A stretch of DNA of 64,000 bases. It comes from RYN-230 sp963814645 (GTDB lineage Bacteria > Actinomycetota > Actinomycetes > Streptosporangiales > Streptosporangiaceae). The notes below the pieces were generated by a model. It searched no databases, was not told the origin of the DNA, and worked only from the letters and a program-made list of their open reading frames with translations. Location of the stretch: positions 930,001-994,000 of the forward strand of contig CAWFDX010000009.1 of assembly GCA_963814645.1 (NCBI GenBank). The letters are read 5' to 3'. Positions 33,682-43,541 of the stretch are shown piece by piece; the stretch's first letter is position 1, and the number at the start of each line of letters is the position of its first letter. The position numbers and the translations under genes are program-made.

Positions 33682-35265
33682 TCAGCCGGCGGTAGGCGGC
33701 GCCAAGTCCGTGTCCGGCACCAGGGTGGGCGTGGCCCTGGTCAGCGTCTGCCGCTTGAAGAACGGCGGCATGGTGATCCGGAGGGCGACAAAGAGGAGGA
33801 CGCCGATGAGCGCGGAGACGAAGACGATGACGAACACGCCGCCGATCTCCCAGTGCAGCCCCGGCACGGTCCACGTGGTGTAGCTGTTGCCGGTGTTCAC
33901 GTCGTAGTCCTCCCACAGGCTGTAGCCGCCGAGGAAGTACAGGATCAGGCCGCCGACCAGTGGCAGGATGCCCTGCATCCACAGGTTGCGCGCGCTGGAG
34001 GTCAGGTTCTTCCGGTAGTACCAGACGCAGGCGAACCCCGTCAGCCCGTAGTACGTGGCGATGAACACGCCGCAACTGGTGACCGCATCGGCGATGACGT
34101 TGCCACCCGAGATGTAGTTCATCCCGGCGTAGAGCAGGATGGAGATGCCGCCCATCACCAGCGTGGACACGGTCGGTGTCAGGTGCCTCGGGTGGACCTT
34201 GGCGAACGCCGGCGGCAGTGCCTTGTAGCTGGCCATCGACAGCGTGGTCCGGGCCGTCGGCAGGATCGTGGTCTGGGTCGACGCGGCGGCCGAGGAGAGC
34301 ACCATGATCAGCAGCAGCCGGTAGAAGACGTTGCCGACCGTCCCCGCACCGAAGACCGCGTGGCCGAGGACCGACAGCACGTCGCTGGAGTTGTTCGGGT
34401 TGGCCAGGCCGATGCCCTTGGTGCCGATCCCGGCGAAAGCCTGCGCGCCGAAGATCGCGATGCCATACGTGACCACCAGGATGAGCGTGGACAGGATCGC
34501 CGCGCGCCCCGGCGTCTTGGCCGGGTCCTTGGTCTCCTCGTTGACCGACAGCGCGGTGTCCCAGCCCCAGTAGATGAACACCATCAGGATCAGCCCGGAC
34601 GAGAATGCCCCGATACCCAGCCCGCCGGGGTTCAGCCACGACCAGGTCGGATGCAGGGATTCGGCCGGGTGGTTCCCGCTGCCGACCCGGATCAGCGCCA
34701 CCACCGACAGCACCAGCAGCATGGTGACCTCGATGGACAGCAGCGCCTTCTGGAAGTTGGCCGAGACCTCGATGCCGCGGTAGCAGATGTACGTCATCGC
34801 CACGATCCAGGCGATCCCGGTGAGCAGCACCCAGCCACTGGCCGGGTTGTGGCCGATGCCGTTGGCGTTGAACAGCAGGAAGATGTACTGGCCGGCGACC
34901 TGGGCCAGGCTGGCCATGACCAGAATGTCGGCCGCCACAATGGCCCAGCCGCCGGCCCAGCCCCAGGCCGGGCTGAACGCCCGGGTCGCCCACGTGAACG
35001 TGGTGCCGCAGTCCGGGTCGGCCTTGTTCAGCTCGCTGTAGCCGACCGAGGTGAGGATCATCGGCACGAACGCCAGGATCGCGATGATCGGCGATTTGAG
35101 GCCCACCGCGACCACGATGAAACCGAGCGTCGCGGCCAGGCTGTAGGCCGGCGCGACCGACGCGGTCGCGATCACTGTGCTGGAGATCAGTCCGATGGCA
35201 CCGGACTTAAGGCCCTTGTCCAGAAACTGTTCTGTGGGCTGAAGCTGCGGCTCCGTCGTCGCCAT
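33682..35265 (-). CDS. APC-family amino-acid permease
   Basis: 527 residues with about 12 TM helices. The N-terminal GLISSTVIATASVAPAYSLA and YSELNKADPDCGTTFTWATR are typical of the APC superfamily (consensus region for substrate unwinding in TM1 and TM6). Substrate likely an amino acid or polyamine. It is divergent from a saccharopine-dehydrogenase-like gene followed by an aldehyde dehydrogenase, so uptake and catabolism of lysine or an amine is a fair guess. ATG 35265 with CAGGAGGGGGAGCG. Confidence 0.88.
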   Translation of the reverse strand: MATTEPQLQPTEQFLDKGLKSGAIGLISSTVIATASVAPAYSLAATLGFIVVAVGLKSPIIAILAFVPMILTSVGYSELNKADPDCGTTFTWATRAFSPAWGWAGGWAIVAADILVMASLAQVAGQYIFLLFNANGIGHNPASGWVLLTGIAWIVAMTYICYRGIEVSANFQKALLSIEVTMLLVLSVVALIRVGSGNHPAESLHPTWSWLNPGGLGIGAFSSGLILMVFIYWGWDTALSVNEETKDPAKTPGRAAILSTLILVVTYGIAIFGAQAFAGIGTKGIGLANPNNSSDVLSVLGHAVFGAGTVGNVFYRLLLIMVLSSAAASTQTTILPTARTTLSMASYKALPPAFAKVHPRHLTPTVSTLVMGGISILLYAGMNYISGGNVIADAVTSCGVFIATYYGLTGFACVWYYRKNLTSSARNLWMQGILPLVGGLILYFLGGYSLWEDYDVNTGNSYTTWTVPGLHWEIGGVFVIVFVSALIGVLLFVALRITMPPFFKRQTLTRATPTLVPDTDLAPPTAG

Positions 35266-35382
35266 CGCTCCCCCTCCTGGCAACTACCTGAGCCGGTCGC
35301 GGGTCAGGTCCTCGGTTTGCGGCAATGCTGGGCTGGCTTGAGCCGGAGTGATCCGGTACGCGAGTTAAGGCCAACTATAGAC

Positions 35383-35452
35383 ACGTACCCATTGCCACGG
35401 TTCTAGCATGTATGCCCGCTCTCGGCAACGATTTCAGTTGTAACGGGTACGT
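35383..35452. promoter_or_regulatory. Spaced inverted repeat in divergent promoter region
   Basis: ACGTACCC at 35383-35390 and GGGTACGT at 35445-35452 are exact reverse complements 54 bases apart, between the permease and the saccharopine-dehydrogenase-like gene. They could be two half-sites for a looping regulator. The region is less GC-rich than the genes. Confidence 0.35.
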
Positions 35453-35491
35453 ATCACGACTGGTCCCGTGGCCCAGCGGCACTTAGACGGC

Positions 35492-35497
35492 TAGGAT
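35492..35497 (+). promoter_or_regulatory. -10 element, leaderless promoter
   Basis: TAGGAT ends seven bases before ATG 35505. No Shine-Dalgarno sequence is present. Confidence 0.5.
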
Positions 35498-35504
35498 CGC
35501 CAGT

Positions 35505-36710
35505 ATGCGCATCCTTCTTGTGGGGGCTGGTGGGGTCGGGACCGCGTTTGCCCGGATCGCCGCCCGGCGCCCGTTTGCTGACCTGATCGTCGCCGACTAC
35601 GACCTAGCCCGGGCCGAGCACGCGGCGGCCGCCCGGGACGGCTACCGCGCCGTCCAGCTCGACGCGCGGGACGAGGCCGCCACCGCCGCCCTGCTCACCG
35701 AGCACGACTGCGACGTGCTGATGAACGCCACCGACCCGCGGTTCGTCATGCCGCTGTTCCGGGCGGCACTCCGGGCTCGGGTGCACTACCTGGACATGGC
35801 CATGTCGCTGTCCCATCCGAATGCCGAGCAGCCGTACCAGCGCACCGGCATCAAGCTGGGCGACGACCAGTTCGCGCTGGACGGGGAGTGGCAGCAGGCC
35901 GGGAAGCTGGCCCTGGCCGGGATGGGTGTGGAGCCAGGCCTGTCCGACGTGTTCGCCCGGTATGCCGCCGATGAGCTGTTCCAGGAGATCGACCAGCTGG
36001 GCGTGCGGGACGGCGCCAACCTGGAAGTGGCGGGCTACGACTTCGCGCCCACCTTCTCCATCTGGACCACGATCGAGGAATGCCTGAATCCCCCGGTCAT
36101 CTGGGAAGCGGGCCAGGGCTGGTTCACCACGCCGCCGTTCAGCGAGCCGGAGATGTTCACCTTCCCGGCCGGCATCGGCCCGGTGGAGTGCGTGAACGTG
36201 GAGCATGAAGAAGTGCTGCTGATGCCGCGCTGGCTGCAGGCGCAGCGGGTGACGTTCAAGTACGGGCTGGGCGCCGAGTTCATCGGCGTGCTGGAGACAC
36301 TGCACAAGCTGGGGCTGGACCGCACCGACCCGGTGCAGGTGGCCGGGGCGAGCGTGTCGCCGCGCGATGTGGTGGCCGCCTGCCTGCCCGACCCGGCTCA
36401 GCTCGGCGACAAGATGACCGGGCTGACCTGTGCCGGCACCTGGGTGACCGGAACCGGCCGGGATGGCGCCCCGCGCGAGGTATATCTGCACCACGTGGTG
36501 GATAACGCCTGGTCTATGGCGGAGTATGGCTCCCAGGCAGTGGTTTGGCAGACCGCGGTCAACCCGGTCGTGGCACTGGAGCTGATCGACTCGGGCGTCT
36601 GGTCGGGTGCCGGGGTGCTGGGCCCCGAGGCGCTGCCGGCCGGGCCGTTCCTCGAACTGCTCACCGACTACGGATCGCCCTGGGCGCTGGAGGAGCGGGA
36701 CCCGGCATAA
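35505..36710 (+). CDS. Saccharopine dehydrogenase-like oxidoreductase
   Basis: 401 residues. Rossmann start MRILLVGAGGVGTAFARIAA (nucleotide-binding GxGGVG), then DCDVLMNATDPRFVMPLFRA and HYLDMAMSLSHP. The C-terminal catalytic domain (GVEPGLSDVFARYAADELF) follows the LYS9/carboxynorspermidine dehydrogenase pattern. Possible reactions are oxidation of lysine or a polyamine adduct; the exact one is open. Followed after 33 bases by an aldehyde dehydrogenase that could take its aldehyde product. Start ATG 35505 sits directly downstream of TAGGAT, so probably leaderless. Confidence 0.8.
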   Translation: MRILLVGAGGVGTAFARIAARRPFADLIVADYDLARAEHAAAARDGYRAVQLDARDEAATAALLTEHDCDVLMNATDPRFVMPLFRAALRARVHYLDMAMSLSHPNAEQPYQRTGIKLGDDQFALDGEWQQAGKLALAGMGVEPGLSDVFARYAADELFQEIDQLGVRDGANLEVAGYDFAPTFSIWTTIEECLNPPVIWEAGQGWFTTPPFSEPEMFTFPAGIGPVECVNVEHEEVLLMPRWLQAQRVTFKYGLGAEFIGVLETLHKLGLDRTDPVQVAGASVSPRDVVAACLPDPAQLGDKMTGLTCAGTWVTGTGRDGAPREVYLHHVVDNAWSMAEYGSQAVVWQTAVNPVVALELIDSGVWSGAGVLGPEALPAGPFLELLTDYGSPWALEERDPA

Positions 36711-36746
36711 CCAGACCACCCCTGAAATTCTGAACGGAGGCTCGTG

Positions 36747-38171
36747 GTGGAAGAACTGCGCAACTTCATCGGTGGCCGGTGGACGGACACCAGTTACGAC
36801 CGCCGGGCCGAGCTGGTCGACCCGAGCACCGGTGAGGTCTTCGCCACCGCGCCGATTTCCAGCGAGACCGAGGTGGATGCCGCATTCGCGTCGGCCGCGG
36901 AGGCGTTCCCCGGCTGGCGGGACAGCACACCAGCCGAGCGGAGCCTGGCCCTGCTACGGATCGCCGATGCGCTGGAGCGCCGCGCCGACGAGTTCGTCAA
37001 GGCGGAAAGCCAGAACACCGGCAAGCCGATCGCGCTGACCCTGTCCGAAGAGATCCCGCCGATGGTGGACCAGATCCGGTTCTTCGCCGGTGCCGCGCGG
37101 ATGCTGGAAGGCCGCTCGGCGGGCGAGTACATGTCCGGTTTCACCTCGATGATCCGGCGCGAGCCGATCGGGGTGTGCGCCGCGGTGACCCCGTGGAACT
37201 ACCCGATGATGATGGCGGTGTGGAAGTTCGCCCCCGCGATCGCGGCCGGCAACACCATGGTGCTCAAGCCCTCGGACACCACGCCGGTATCCACGCTGCT
37301 GATGGCCGAGCTGATGAGCGAGTTCCTGCCGGCCGGCGTGTTCAACGTGATCACTGGCGACCGGGACACCGGCCGGGCGCTGGTCTCACACAAGACCCCG
37401 CAGATGGTCTCGATCACCGGCAGCGTGCGGGCCGGCCGGGAGGTGGCCACCGCGGCCGCCGCCGACCTCAAGCGGGTGCACCTGGAACTGGGCGGGAAGG
37501 CGCCGGTGATCGTGTTCGACGACGCCGACCCGGCCAAGACGGCCGAGGCGATCGCCATCGCCGGCTACTTCAACGCCGGGCAGGACTGCACCGCCGCGAC
37601 CCGGGTGCTGGCCGGGCCGCGGATCGCGGCCGACCTGGCTGACGCGCTGACCGAGATGGCCCGCGGGCAGACCGTGGCCGGCCCGGACGTGCCGGACGCC
37701 GACTTCGGCCCACTGAACAACGCCAGCCAACTGGAGCGGGTCAGCGGGTTCATCGACCGGCTGCCCGGGCACGCCGAGGTGCGCACCGGCGGGCACCGGA
37801 TCGGCGGCCAGGGCTACTTCTTCGAGCCCAGCGTGGTCACCGGACTGCGCCAGGATGACGAGATCATCCAGCAGGAGGTGTTCGGCCCGGTCATCACCAT
37901 GCAGGAGTTCACCGACGAGGCCGAGGCGCTGGCCTGGGCGAACGGCACCGAGTACGGGCTGGCGTCGTCGGTCTGGACGAGCGACCACGGGCGGGCCATG
38001 CGGATGGCCCGCGGCCTCGACTTCGGCTGCGTGTGGATCAACACGCACATCCCGCTGGTCGCCGAGATGCCGCACGGCGGCTTCAAGCACTCCGGCTACG
38101 GCAAGGACCTGTCCATGTACGGGTTCGAGGACTACACCCGGATCAAGCACGTGATGTCCGCGCTGGACTAA
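36747..38171 (+). CDS. Aldehyde dehydrogenase (aminobutyraldehyde dehydrogenase type)
   Basis: 474 residues, NAD(P)+-dependent. CAAVTPWNYPMMMAVWKFAP binds cofactor; general base Glu near 247 in LELGGKAPVIVFDD; nucleophile Cys near 281 in NAGQDCTAATR; EVFGPVITMQEF near the C-terminus. The NAGQDC context and overall pattern resemble gamma-aminobutyraldehyde or betaine aldehyde dehydrogenases. GTG 36744 and 36747 are both open; GGAGG at 36736-36740 spaces best with 36747. Cotranscribed with the saccharopine-dehydrogenase-like gene. A strong hairpin follows. Confidence 0.9.
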   Translation: MEELRNFIGGRWTDTSYDRRAELVDPSTGEVFATAPISSETEVDAAFASAAEAFPGWRDSTPAERSLALLRIADALERRADEFVKAESQNTGKPIALTLSEEIPPMVDQIRFFAGAARMLEGRSAGEYMSGFTSMIRREPIGVCAAVTPWNYPMMMAVWKFAPAIAAGNTMVLKPSDTTPVSTLLMAELMSEFLPAGVFNVITGDRDTGRALVSHKTPQMVSITGSVRAGREVATAAAADLKRVHLELGGKAPVIVFDDADPAKTAEAIAIAGYFNAGQDCTAATRVLAGPRIAADLADALTEMARGQTVAGPDVPDADFGPLNNASQLERVSGFIDRLPGHAEVRTGGHRIGGQGYFFEPSVVTGLRQDDEIIQQEVFGPVITMQEFTDEAEALAWANGTEYGLASSVWTSDHGRAMRMARGLDFGCVWINTHIPLVAEMPHGGFKHSGYGKDLSMYGFEDYTRIKHVMSALD

Positions 38172-38188
38172 AACCCTCACATCGAACG

Positions 38189-38216
38189 CCAGTGGGTGGC
38201 CAGTGCCGCCCACTGG
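38189..38216. terminator. Bidirectional terminator hairpin
   Basis: CCAGTGGGTGG at 38189-38199 pairs with CCGCCCACTGG at 38206-38216 (11 pairs, one G-U) over a six-base loop. It sits between convergent genes, the aldehyde dehydrogenase and the SQD1-like gene. Confidence 0.6.
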
Positions 38217-38247
38217 TGCGCGGCCTACCGCGTGCTGGGCCTGGGAG

Positions 38248-39462
38248 TCAGCCCGTCTCGCCGGGTAGTCCGGTGATGAGGTCGGCGGAGGTTTCCATGC
38301 CGGCTTTCCAGACGGAGCGGGCGATGATTTTGGTGACGTCGGCGCGGTGGGCGTACTTCCCGGCCACTTCGGTGCCTTCCTCGAGCAGCCCTTCGGAGAG
38401 GGTGGTGGGCTGCAATCCGAGTTCGAGGAACTGGTCGTTGCGGACCACCAGGTCGTTCTCCTCCGCCTCCCGGCGCGGGTTGGGCAAATACGCGATCTCG
38501 GTGCCCATCACGTCGCCGACCATCTTGGCCAGGTCCAGCACCCGGTGGGTTTCGGTGATCTGGTTCAGCACCCGGGGCCGGTCCCCGGCCGCGGGCGGGT
38601 TGGTGATGGCCAGCTCGATACACCGCACCGTGTCCCGGATGTGGATGAACGCCCGGGTCTGCCCGCCGGTGCCATGCACCGTCAGCGGGTGGCCGATGGC
38701 GGCCTGCATCAGGAACCGGTTCAAAACCGTGCCGTAGTCCCCGTCGTAGTCGAACCGGTTGATCAGCCGCTCATCCCGGCAGGTCTGCGGGGTCTGGGTG
38801 CCCCACACGATGCCCTGATGCAGGTCGGTGATCCGCAGCCCGTCGTTCTTGGCGTAGAACGCGAACATCAGCTGATCCAGCGTCTTGGTCATGTGATACA
38901 CGCTGCCCGGGTTGGCCGGGTGCAAGATCTCCCGCTCCAGCTCCCCATCCGGCGTCGGCACCTTCACCATCAGGTACCCCTCCGGGATCGGCGCCGACCC
39001 CGACCACCCATACCCATACACACCCATCGTGCCCAGGTGGGCCAGCGCCGCGTCGATCCCCGTGTCCACCAGCGCGGTCAGCAGGTTGTGCGTGGCCCGC
39101 ACGTTGTTATCCACCGTGTACCGCTTGGTCGTGGCCGTGCGCATCGAATACGGCGCCGCGCGCTGCTCCGCGAAGTGCACGATCGCCTCCGGCCGCAACT
39201 CCCCCAGCACCGCGGCGAGCCGGTCATACTCGGTAGCCAGATCCAGGCTGATGAACCCGATCCGCCGCCCCGACACCTGCTCCCACACCCGGATCCGCTC
39301 ACTGATCGGCCGGATCGGCGTCAGCGACTCCACCTCAAGATCAATATCGATCTTCCGCCGCGACAGATTATCGATAATGGTCACCTCATGGCCACGATCC
39401 GACAGATACAGCGAGGTCGGCCAGCCGCAGAACCCATCGCCGCCAAGAACCAGGACGCGCAT
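38248..39462 (-). CDS. UDP-sulfoquinovose synthase family protein (SQD1/SqdB/Agl3-like)
   Basis: 404 residues, extended SDR. The SQD1 hallmark GGDGFCGWP (residues 7-15) replaces the usual GGxGxxG. Catalytic Thr in AHLGTMGVYGYG, and Tyr/Lys in SVYHMTKT. The long match INRFDYDGDYGTVLNRFLMQ, then GHPLTVHGTGGQTRAFIHIR is very close to plant and bacterial SQD1. The reaction is UDP-glucose plus sulfite to UDP-sulfoquinovose. No SqdX/SQD2 lipid glycosyltransferase is near; the neighbours are polysaccharide genes, so the sugar may enter a polymer or glycoprotein. ATG 39462 preceded by GGGAGTCGGT is preferred over 39474. Confidence 0.85.
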   Translation of the reverse strand: MRVLVLGGDGFCGWPTSLYLSDRGHEVTIIDNLSRRKIDIDLEVESLTPIRPISERIRVWEQVSGRRIGFISLDLATEYDRLAAVLGELRPEAIVHFAEQRAAPYSMRTATTKRYTVDNNVRATHNLLTALVDTGIDAALAHLGTMGVYGYGWSGSAPIPEGYLMVKVPTPDGELEREILHPANPGSVYHMTKTLDQLMFAFYAKNDGLRITDLHQGIVWGTQTPQTCRDERLINRFDYDGDYGTVLNRFLMQAAIGHPLTVHGTGGQTRAFIHIRDTVRCIELAITNPPAAGDRPRVLNQITETHRVLDLAKMVGDVMGTEIAYLPNPRREAEENDLVVRNDQFLELGLQPTTLSEGLLEEGTEVAGKYAHRADVTKIIARSVWKAGMETSADLITGLPGETG

Positions 39463-39770
39463 ACCGACTCCCATCGATTGATGCCATTACCGCCAGCGGC
39501 CGGATGCCGCCCGCCGTCACGGCATGAATCGCTCTCGTTACAGCCCGGACTGTCACACTTTGTAATCGGGTACCAACGCCGATTTACCGGCAGAGTCCGG
39601 ATATTACCTGATACCGGCATGAGTCAACAGGCCCCGGGGTGCCGGGCCCGGAGGATTAACCAGCAAGAAACCCGCAAGCCGGCCCTGCGTAACAAGATTT
39701 AACTTCCCCAGTCTGCCGTGATATAGACGGATAACTGAATATCTGTTGGCATTCCGATGGGAAGCAGGTT
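39463..39770. other. Divergent control region, SQD1-like / CapD-like genes
   Basis: 308 bases, no gene seen. GC is about 57%, clearly below the genes. Contains AT-rich stretches near 39540-39620 and 39690-39765. Confidence 0.5.
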
Positions 39771-41129
39771 ATGGGCCAGGTGCGGGCACGGGACACCATC
39801 GAAGCGATGCGGGCCGCGGTCCCGCCCGGCCAGCCACGGCTTGGCCGCGAGGCACAGCGCCTGCTGGCCGAGGCGACCCGCTCCCTGCTGGCCAGCCACA
39901 CCGATCCGGGAGTGGAACTCGAGCGGTTCCTGGAAATCCAGCGGCGCCAGCTCTGCCTGCCCGCGGACGAGCTCGCGGCCTGGCTGCATGGCGCCCGGAT
40001 CCTGGTCACCGGCGGCACCGGCTGCATCGGGAGCACGCTGACCAGCCTGCTGGCCGGCCTGGGCCCGGCTGAGCTGGTCAGCCTGAGCCGGGGGCAGACG
40101 ACGGCGCCGCCCGGGCAGCCTGGGGTCGACTACCGGCACGCGGATGTCCGGGACCGGCGCACCCTGGACCGGCTGCTCGCGGACCTGCGCCCGGACGTGG
40201 TCTTCCACCTGGCCGCCCAGCGCGACCCCGGCCTGGCCGAAACCGAGGTGCACCGCACGGTCACCACAAACGTGCTCGGCACGCACAACGTGCTGGCCGC
40301 GTCCGCACGGGCCGGCGTGCCGCAGGTGGTGTGCGCTTCGACCGGGAAGGCGCTGCGGCCGTACTCCCCCGACGTGTACACCGCGTCCAAGCGCGCGGCG
40401 GAGTGGCTGGCCGCGTCCGCGGCCGCGGCTCACGGGCTCAGGGTGGCCGCCGCCCGGTTCACCCACGTCGTGGACAATTCCCTCATCTACCTGCGGCTGC
40501 TGGACTGGGTGCGGCAGGGGGTGATCCGGCTGCACGCCCCGGATATTTCCTTTTACGCGCAGTCGGCGCTGGAGTCAGCGCAACTGCTTCTGGTGGCGGG
40601 CCTGGCCAGCCGGCCCGGGCGGTTCAGGGTGCACGCGATTACCGACCTCGGCTGGCCGATCTGCCTGCTGGACCTGGCCCTGGACGTGCTGGCCCAGGCC
40701 GGTTCGGCCACGCCGGTCTACTTCAGCGGCTATGGCAGCGGCTACGAGGAGACCCCGTTCCCGGGCCTGTACGACCCGGCGACGGCCGGTGAGGTCAGCC
40801 CGCTGGTCAACGCCCTCGAAGCCAGCCAGGCCGGCCAGTCAGCCTGCCCCATGGTCGATGCGGTGCCGGTGCGCATGACGCCGGCGCCGGATGGGCCAGA
40901 TCTGCTGGCCCGGCTGGCGGACACCTGCGTGCGGACGCAGGACGCTGCCGAGGTGCGCGGCCGGCTGGACGAACTGTCCTGGTCCCTGCTGCACGGCACG
41001 CTGCAGGCCGCGCCCGCTCCGGAACTGGCCCGGATGGCGGCCCAGGTCACGCCGCACCGGGACGGGCTGACCGACGCCCACCACCGGGTGCTGCGGGCGA
41101 TCAGCGCGTGTCAACCCGGACTCCGCTAG
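39771..41129 (+). CDS. CapD-like NAD-dependent epimerase/dehydratase with N-terminal extension
   Basis: 452 residues. A 75-residue helical extension precedes the Rossmann fold (ARILVTGGTGCIGSTLTSLL, residues 76-95). The region PDVVFHLAAQRDPGLAE and CASTGKALRPYSPDVYTASK resembles the FlaA1/CapD group that makes UDP-4-keto-6-deoxy or 5-epimerised hexosamines; the Tyr-x3-Lys pair is YTASK. The C-terminal 100 residues are helical and not typical. Likely supplies an activated sugar for the adjacent glycosyltransferase. ATG 39771 follows GGGAAGCAGGTT. The end overlaps the GT2 gene on the other strand by 29 bases. Confidence 0.75.
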   Translation: MGQVRARDTIEAMRAAVPPGQPRLGREAQRLLAEATRSLLASHTDPGVELERFLEIQRRQLCLPADELAAWLHGARILVTGGTGCIGSTLTSLLAGLGPAELVSLSRGQTTAPPGQPGVDYRHADVRDRRTLDRLLADLRPDVVFHLAAQRDPGLAETEVHRTVTTNVLGTHNVLAASARAGVPQVVCASTGKALRPYSPDVYTASKRAAEWLAASAAAAHGLRVAAARFTHVVDNSLIYLRLLDWVRQGVIRLHAPDISFYAQSALESAQLLLVAGLASRPGRFRVHAITDLGWPICLLDLALDVLAQAGSATPVYFSGYGSGYEETPFPGLYDPATAGEVSPLVNALEASQAGQSACPMVDAVPVRMTPAPDGPDLLARLADTCVRTQDAAEVRGRLDELSWSLLHGTLQAAPAPELARMAAQVTPHRDGLTDAHHRVLRAISACQPGLR

Positions 41130-43069
41130 GCCCGACCACATCAGGCGTTCCGGCGGCCTTCCTGGCCGCGGTCCGGAAGACCGGGCTGGCCGGGAACGGG
41201 CGGGTGGGCAGCGAGATGGCCGCCTCGAGCAGCGCGACGCGGCGCAGGAAGGCGTAGGCGAACCAGGTGGGCGCCCACAGAATGCTGCGCCAGTACCGGT
41301 ACCTGACCGCGTACGGCAGGCTGATGGCGAGCGGTATCCCGCCGCCCAGGATGTACAGCACCGCGAACGTGACCACGTTCTCCCGGTAGGTCGGGCTGGT
41401 CAGGGCCAGTTCGAGCAGGAAGATCGGCGCGATCAGGCCAGCCTGGATGGAGAACCAGGAAAAGCCACGGCGCAGCGTCCAGAACCACACCCGGGGACCG
41501 GCCGAGCCGCTGCGCGTCGGCACGTGCCGGGCGAACGTGTGGTAGCCGGCCCTGGCCCAACGCGTGCGCTGCTCGACGAACTCGCCCGGGCTGCGCGGCA
41601 CGTCTTCGTGCGAGATGATCCGCGGGTCCACCACCACCCGGTAGCCCAGCCGGCCGATCTGCATGGTGAGATCGGTGTCCTCGCCGTTCATCCCGATCGG
41701 GAAGCCGCCCGCGGTGAGCGCGGGCGCACGCCGGAAGGCGGTGAACGTCCCGGGGATGACCACGATTCCGTCCACCGTGTTCTCCGCTACCCGGGCGAAC
41801 GCGAACTGGAACAGCGCTTCCAGCGTGCGCAGCCGGCTGGAACCAGGTCACCGTGTCGGTGCGCGGCATCTCGACCGCGCCCACGCTGCCTATCTGCGGG
41901 TCCGCAAACCAGGGCATGGCGTACACGAGCGCGTCCTCGCCCATCACGCAGTCCGCGTCGATCCGGATGATAATGTCCGCGCTGGTGATCTTGATACCCC
42001 GGTTCAGCGCGGCCGCCTGGCCACCGTTGGGCGCGTTCAGGACCTCGCCGTAAGCGTGCTGGAAGCGGGCGATCTCGGCGCCGGCCAGCGCGGCCGTGCC
42101 GTCCACCGAGCCGTCGTTGGACACCAAGACCCGGACTGGGCCGCCGTACCGGCCCGCCGCCACGTCGATCGACCGCAGCAGGCGGGCAATGTTCTCCTCC
42201 TCGTTGTAGGCCGGGATGATGATGTCCACCGCCGGCCGGTCCGGGCCGCCGGGCGCCGGCATCCGCGGGCTGACCCACCAGACCAGCCACAGCGGGACGA
42301 ACATCAGCGAGAAGAGCAGGCTGACCGCGTACAGCGGCAGGAACACCTGCCAGGCCGAGTCCAGGTTGGCCTGCTGCGAGATGTACGCGTACGCCCCGAT
42401 CAGCAGCGCGATAACGCTGATCAGCGCGCCCCAGGTGAGGATGTTCTCGCGCAGCCAGGACCGGCGCAGCCGGGGCACGGTGGTGCCCCGGGGCAGCACG
42501 AACGTGGTGAACGACATGCGCATGATGACCAGGCCGCCGATCAGCAGGTTCAGCAGCGTGGCCTCAATGCCGAACGGCCCGACCACCCAGCCGGTGCCGA
42601 CCCCCACGACGATCATGAGCGCCTGGGCCAGGATCGACAGGGCCAGGTAGAGCACGGCATTGCCGAGGATGGCCACCCGGCGGAGCAGGCCAGCCCGCAC
42701 GACCACGGCCATGGCCACGATGTAGGCCACCGCGAACAGGGCCAGCGCGGGCCGCAGTCGCAGCACATAGCCGTTCACCGTGGCCGGGTCCCGGGTGATG
42801 GCCACCGCCACCGCCCGCACCGCGCTGACATACAACGCCGACGCGGCCGGGTGCTTCCAGCCCAGGAACAGCAGGCCCGCCGCGGCCGAGATGGCCCCGA
42901 AGGCCCACGTCCGCGGGCGGTGCGGCGGGGTGCGCACATAGCCAGGGATGCGGACGTAGGTCCGCCCGTCGCCCTGGTCCTCGGCGCCATCGACGAACAA
43001 CGGCAGCACGCACACGGCGATCAGGATCGCCAGCACGGCCATGGTCAGCAGCAGATTCGAGGCATACAT
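41101..43069 (-). CDS. Processive family 2 glycosyltransferase, frameshifted as sequenced
   Basis: About 655 residues after correction. Seven N-terminal TM helices (about 5-25, 56-70, 108-127, 133-157, 170-185, 209-231, 243-267), then a cytosolic GT-A domain: VDIIIPAYNEEENIARLL (281-298), SNDGSVDGT, DAD 371-373, NGEDTDLTMQIGRLG, and QRTRWARAG (the QxxRW motif of processive synthases), then three to four C-terminal TM helices. Near 41838-41842 one extra base separates TDTVTWF from SRLRTLEALFQFAF; the rest runs in the next frame to TGA 41101-41103. It is a cellulose/PNAG/hyaluronan-synthase-like polymerase; polymer unknown. ATG 43069 lies by an AT-rich divergent promoter. Confidence 0.85.
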
Positions 43070-43541
43070 TTAAATATTTTCCGGGGCAGCCTTGACTAAT
43101 AGGTCATAGCACTATATATGGAGCCCTAACTTATCAGATATCTCAGTATGAGACGTAAACGGTCTATTGCTGGAACGTTAATGCACGTTAACCCGCAGCA
43201 CTACGGACCCCCTGATGAACGCCGGCCAGAGGGTGTGTAATACTTCTCCATTTCCTATTTAGCCGGTGGATAAAATATTGTGCCATCCCTAACCCTAAGA
43301 TTAAGTAAGACTTATTCTGTAACCAAGAGTTAACGCACAAATCCGGCGTAGCCTCGGATTCCTGCCGTAAGCTTCACAAAGTTGCCGGTATGCCGCGTTC
43401 CCACATCACGTGGTGCCGCGCTATTTCCGGCCTGCCTGGCCACATTTGCCGCAGAGGGCAGTTTGCAACCGAGTGCAGAAGGGAGTGCGTCACCTACCTG
43501 ACCAGGACGGACGGATCGAGCGCTCACGCACGGGGAGGGAC
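43070..43541. other. AT-rich divergent control region of the polysaccharide locus
   Basis: 472 bases, no gene. From 43081 to 43380 GC is about 47% against roughly 70% for the window. It separates the GT2 synthase (minus) from the HlyD-like gene (plus). A TATAGT hexamer on the minus strand lies near 43110. Direct repeats ACGTTAA occur at 43175-43181 and 43185-43191, and AGTTAACG near 43328. Such AT-rich tracts are typical targets of Lsr2-type silencers. Confidence 0.6.
43175..43191. promoter_or_regulatory. Direct repeat ACGTTAA, 10-bp period
   Basis: Two copies of ACGTTAA start exactly ten bases apart, one helical turn, in the middle of the divergent control region. It could bind a response regulator or another tandem-site regulator. 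Confidence 0.35.
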
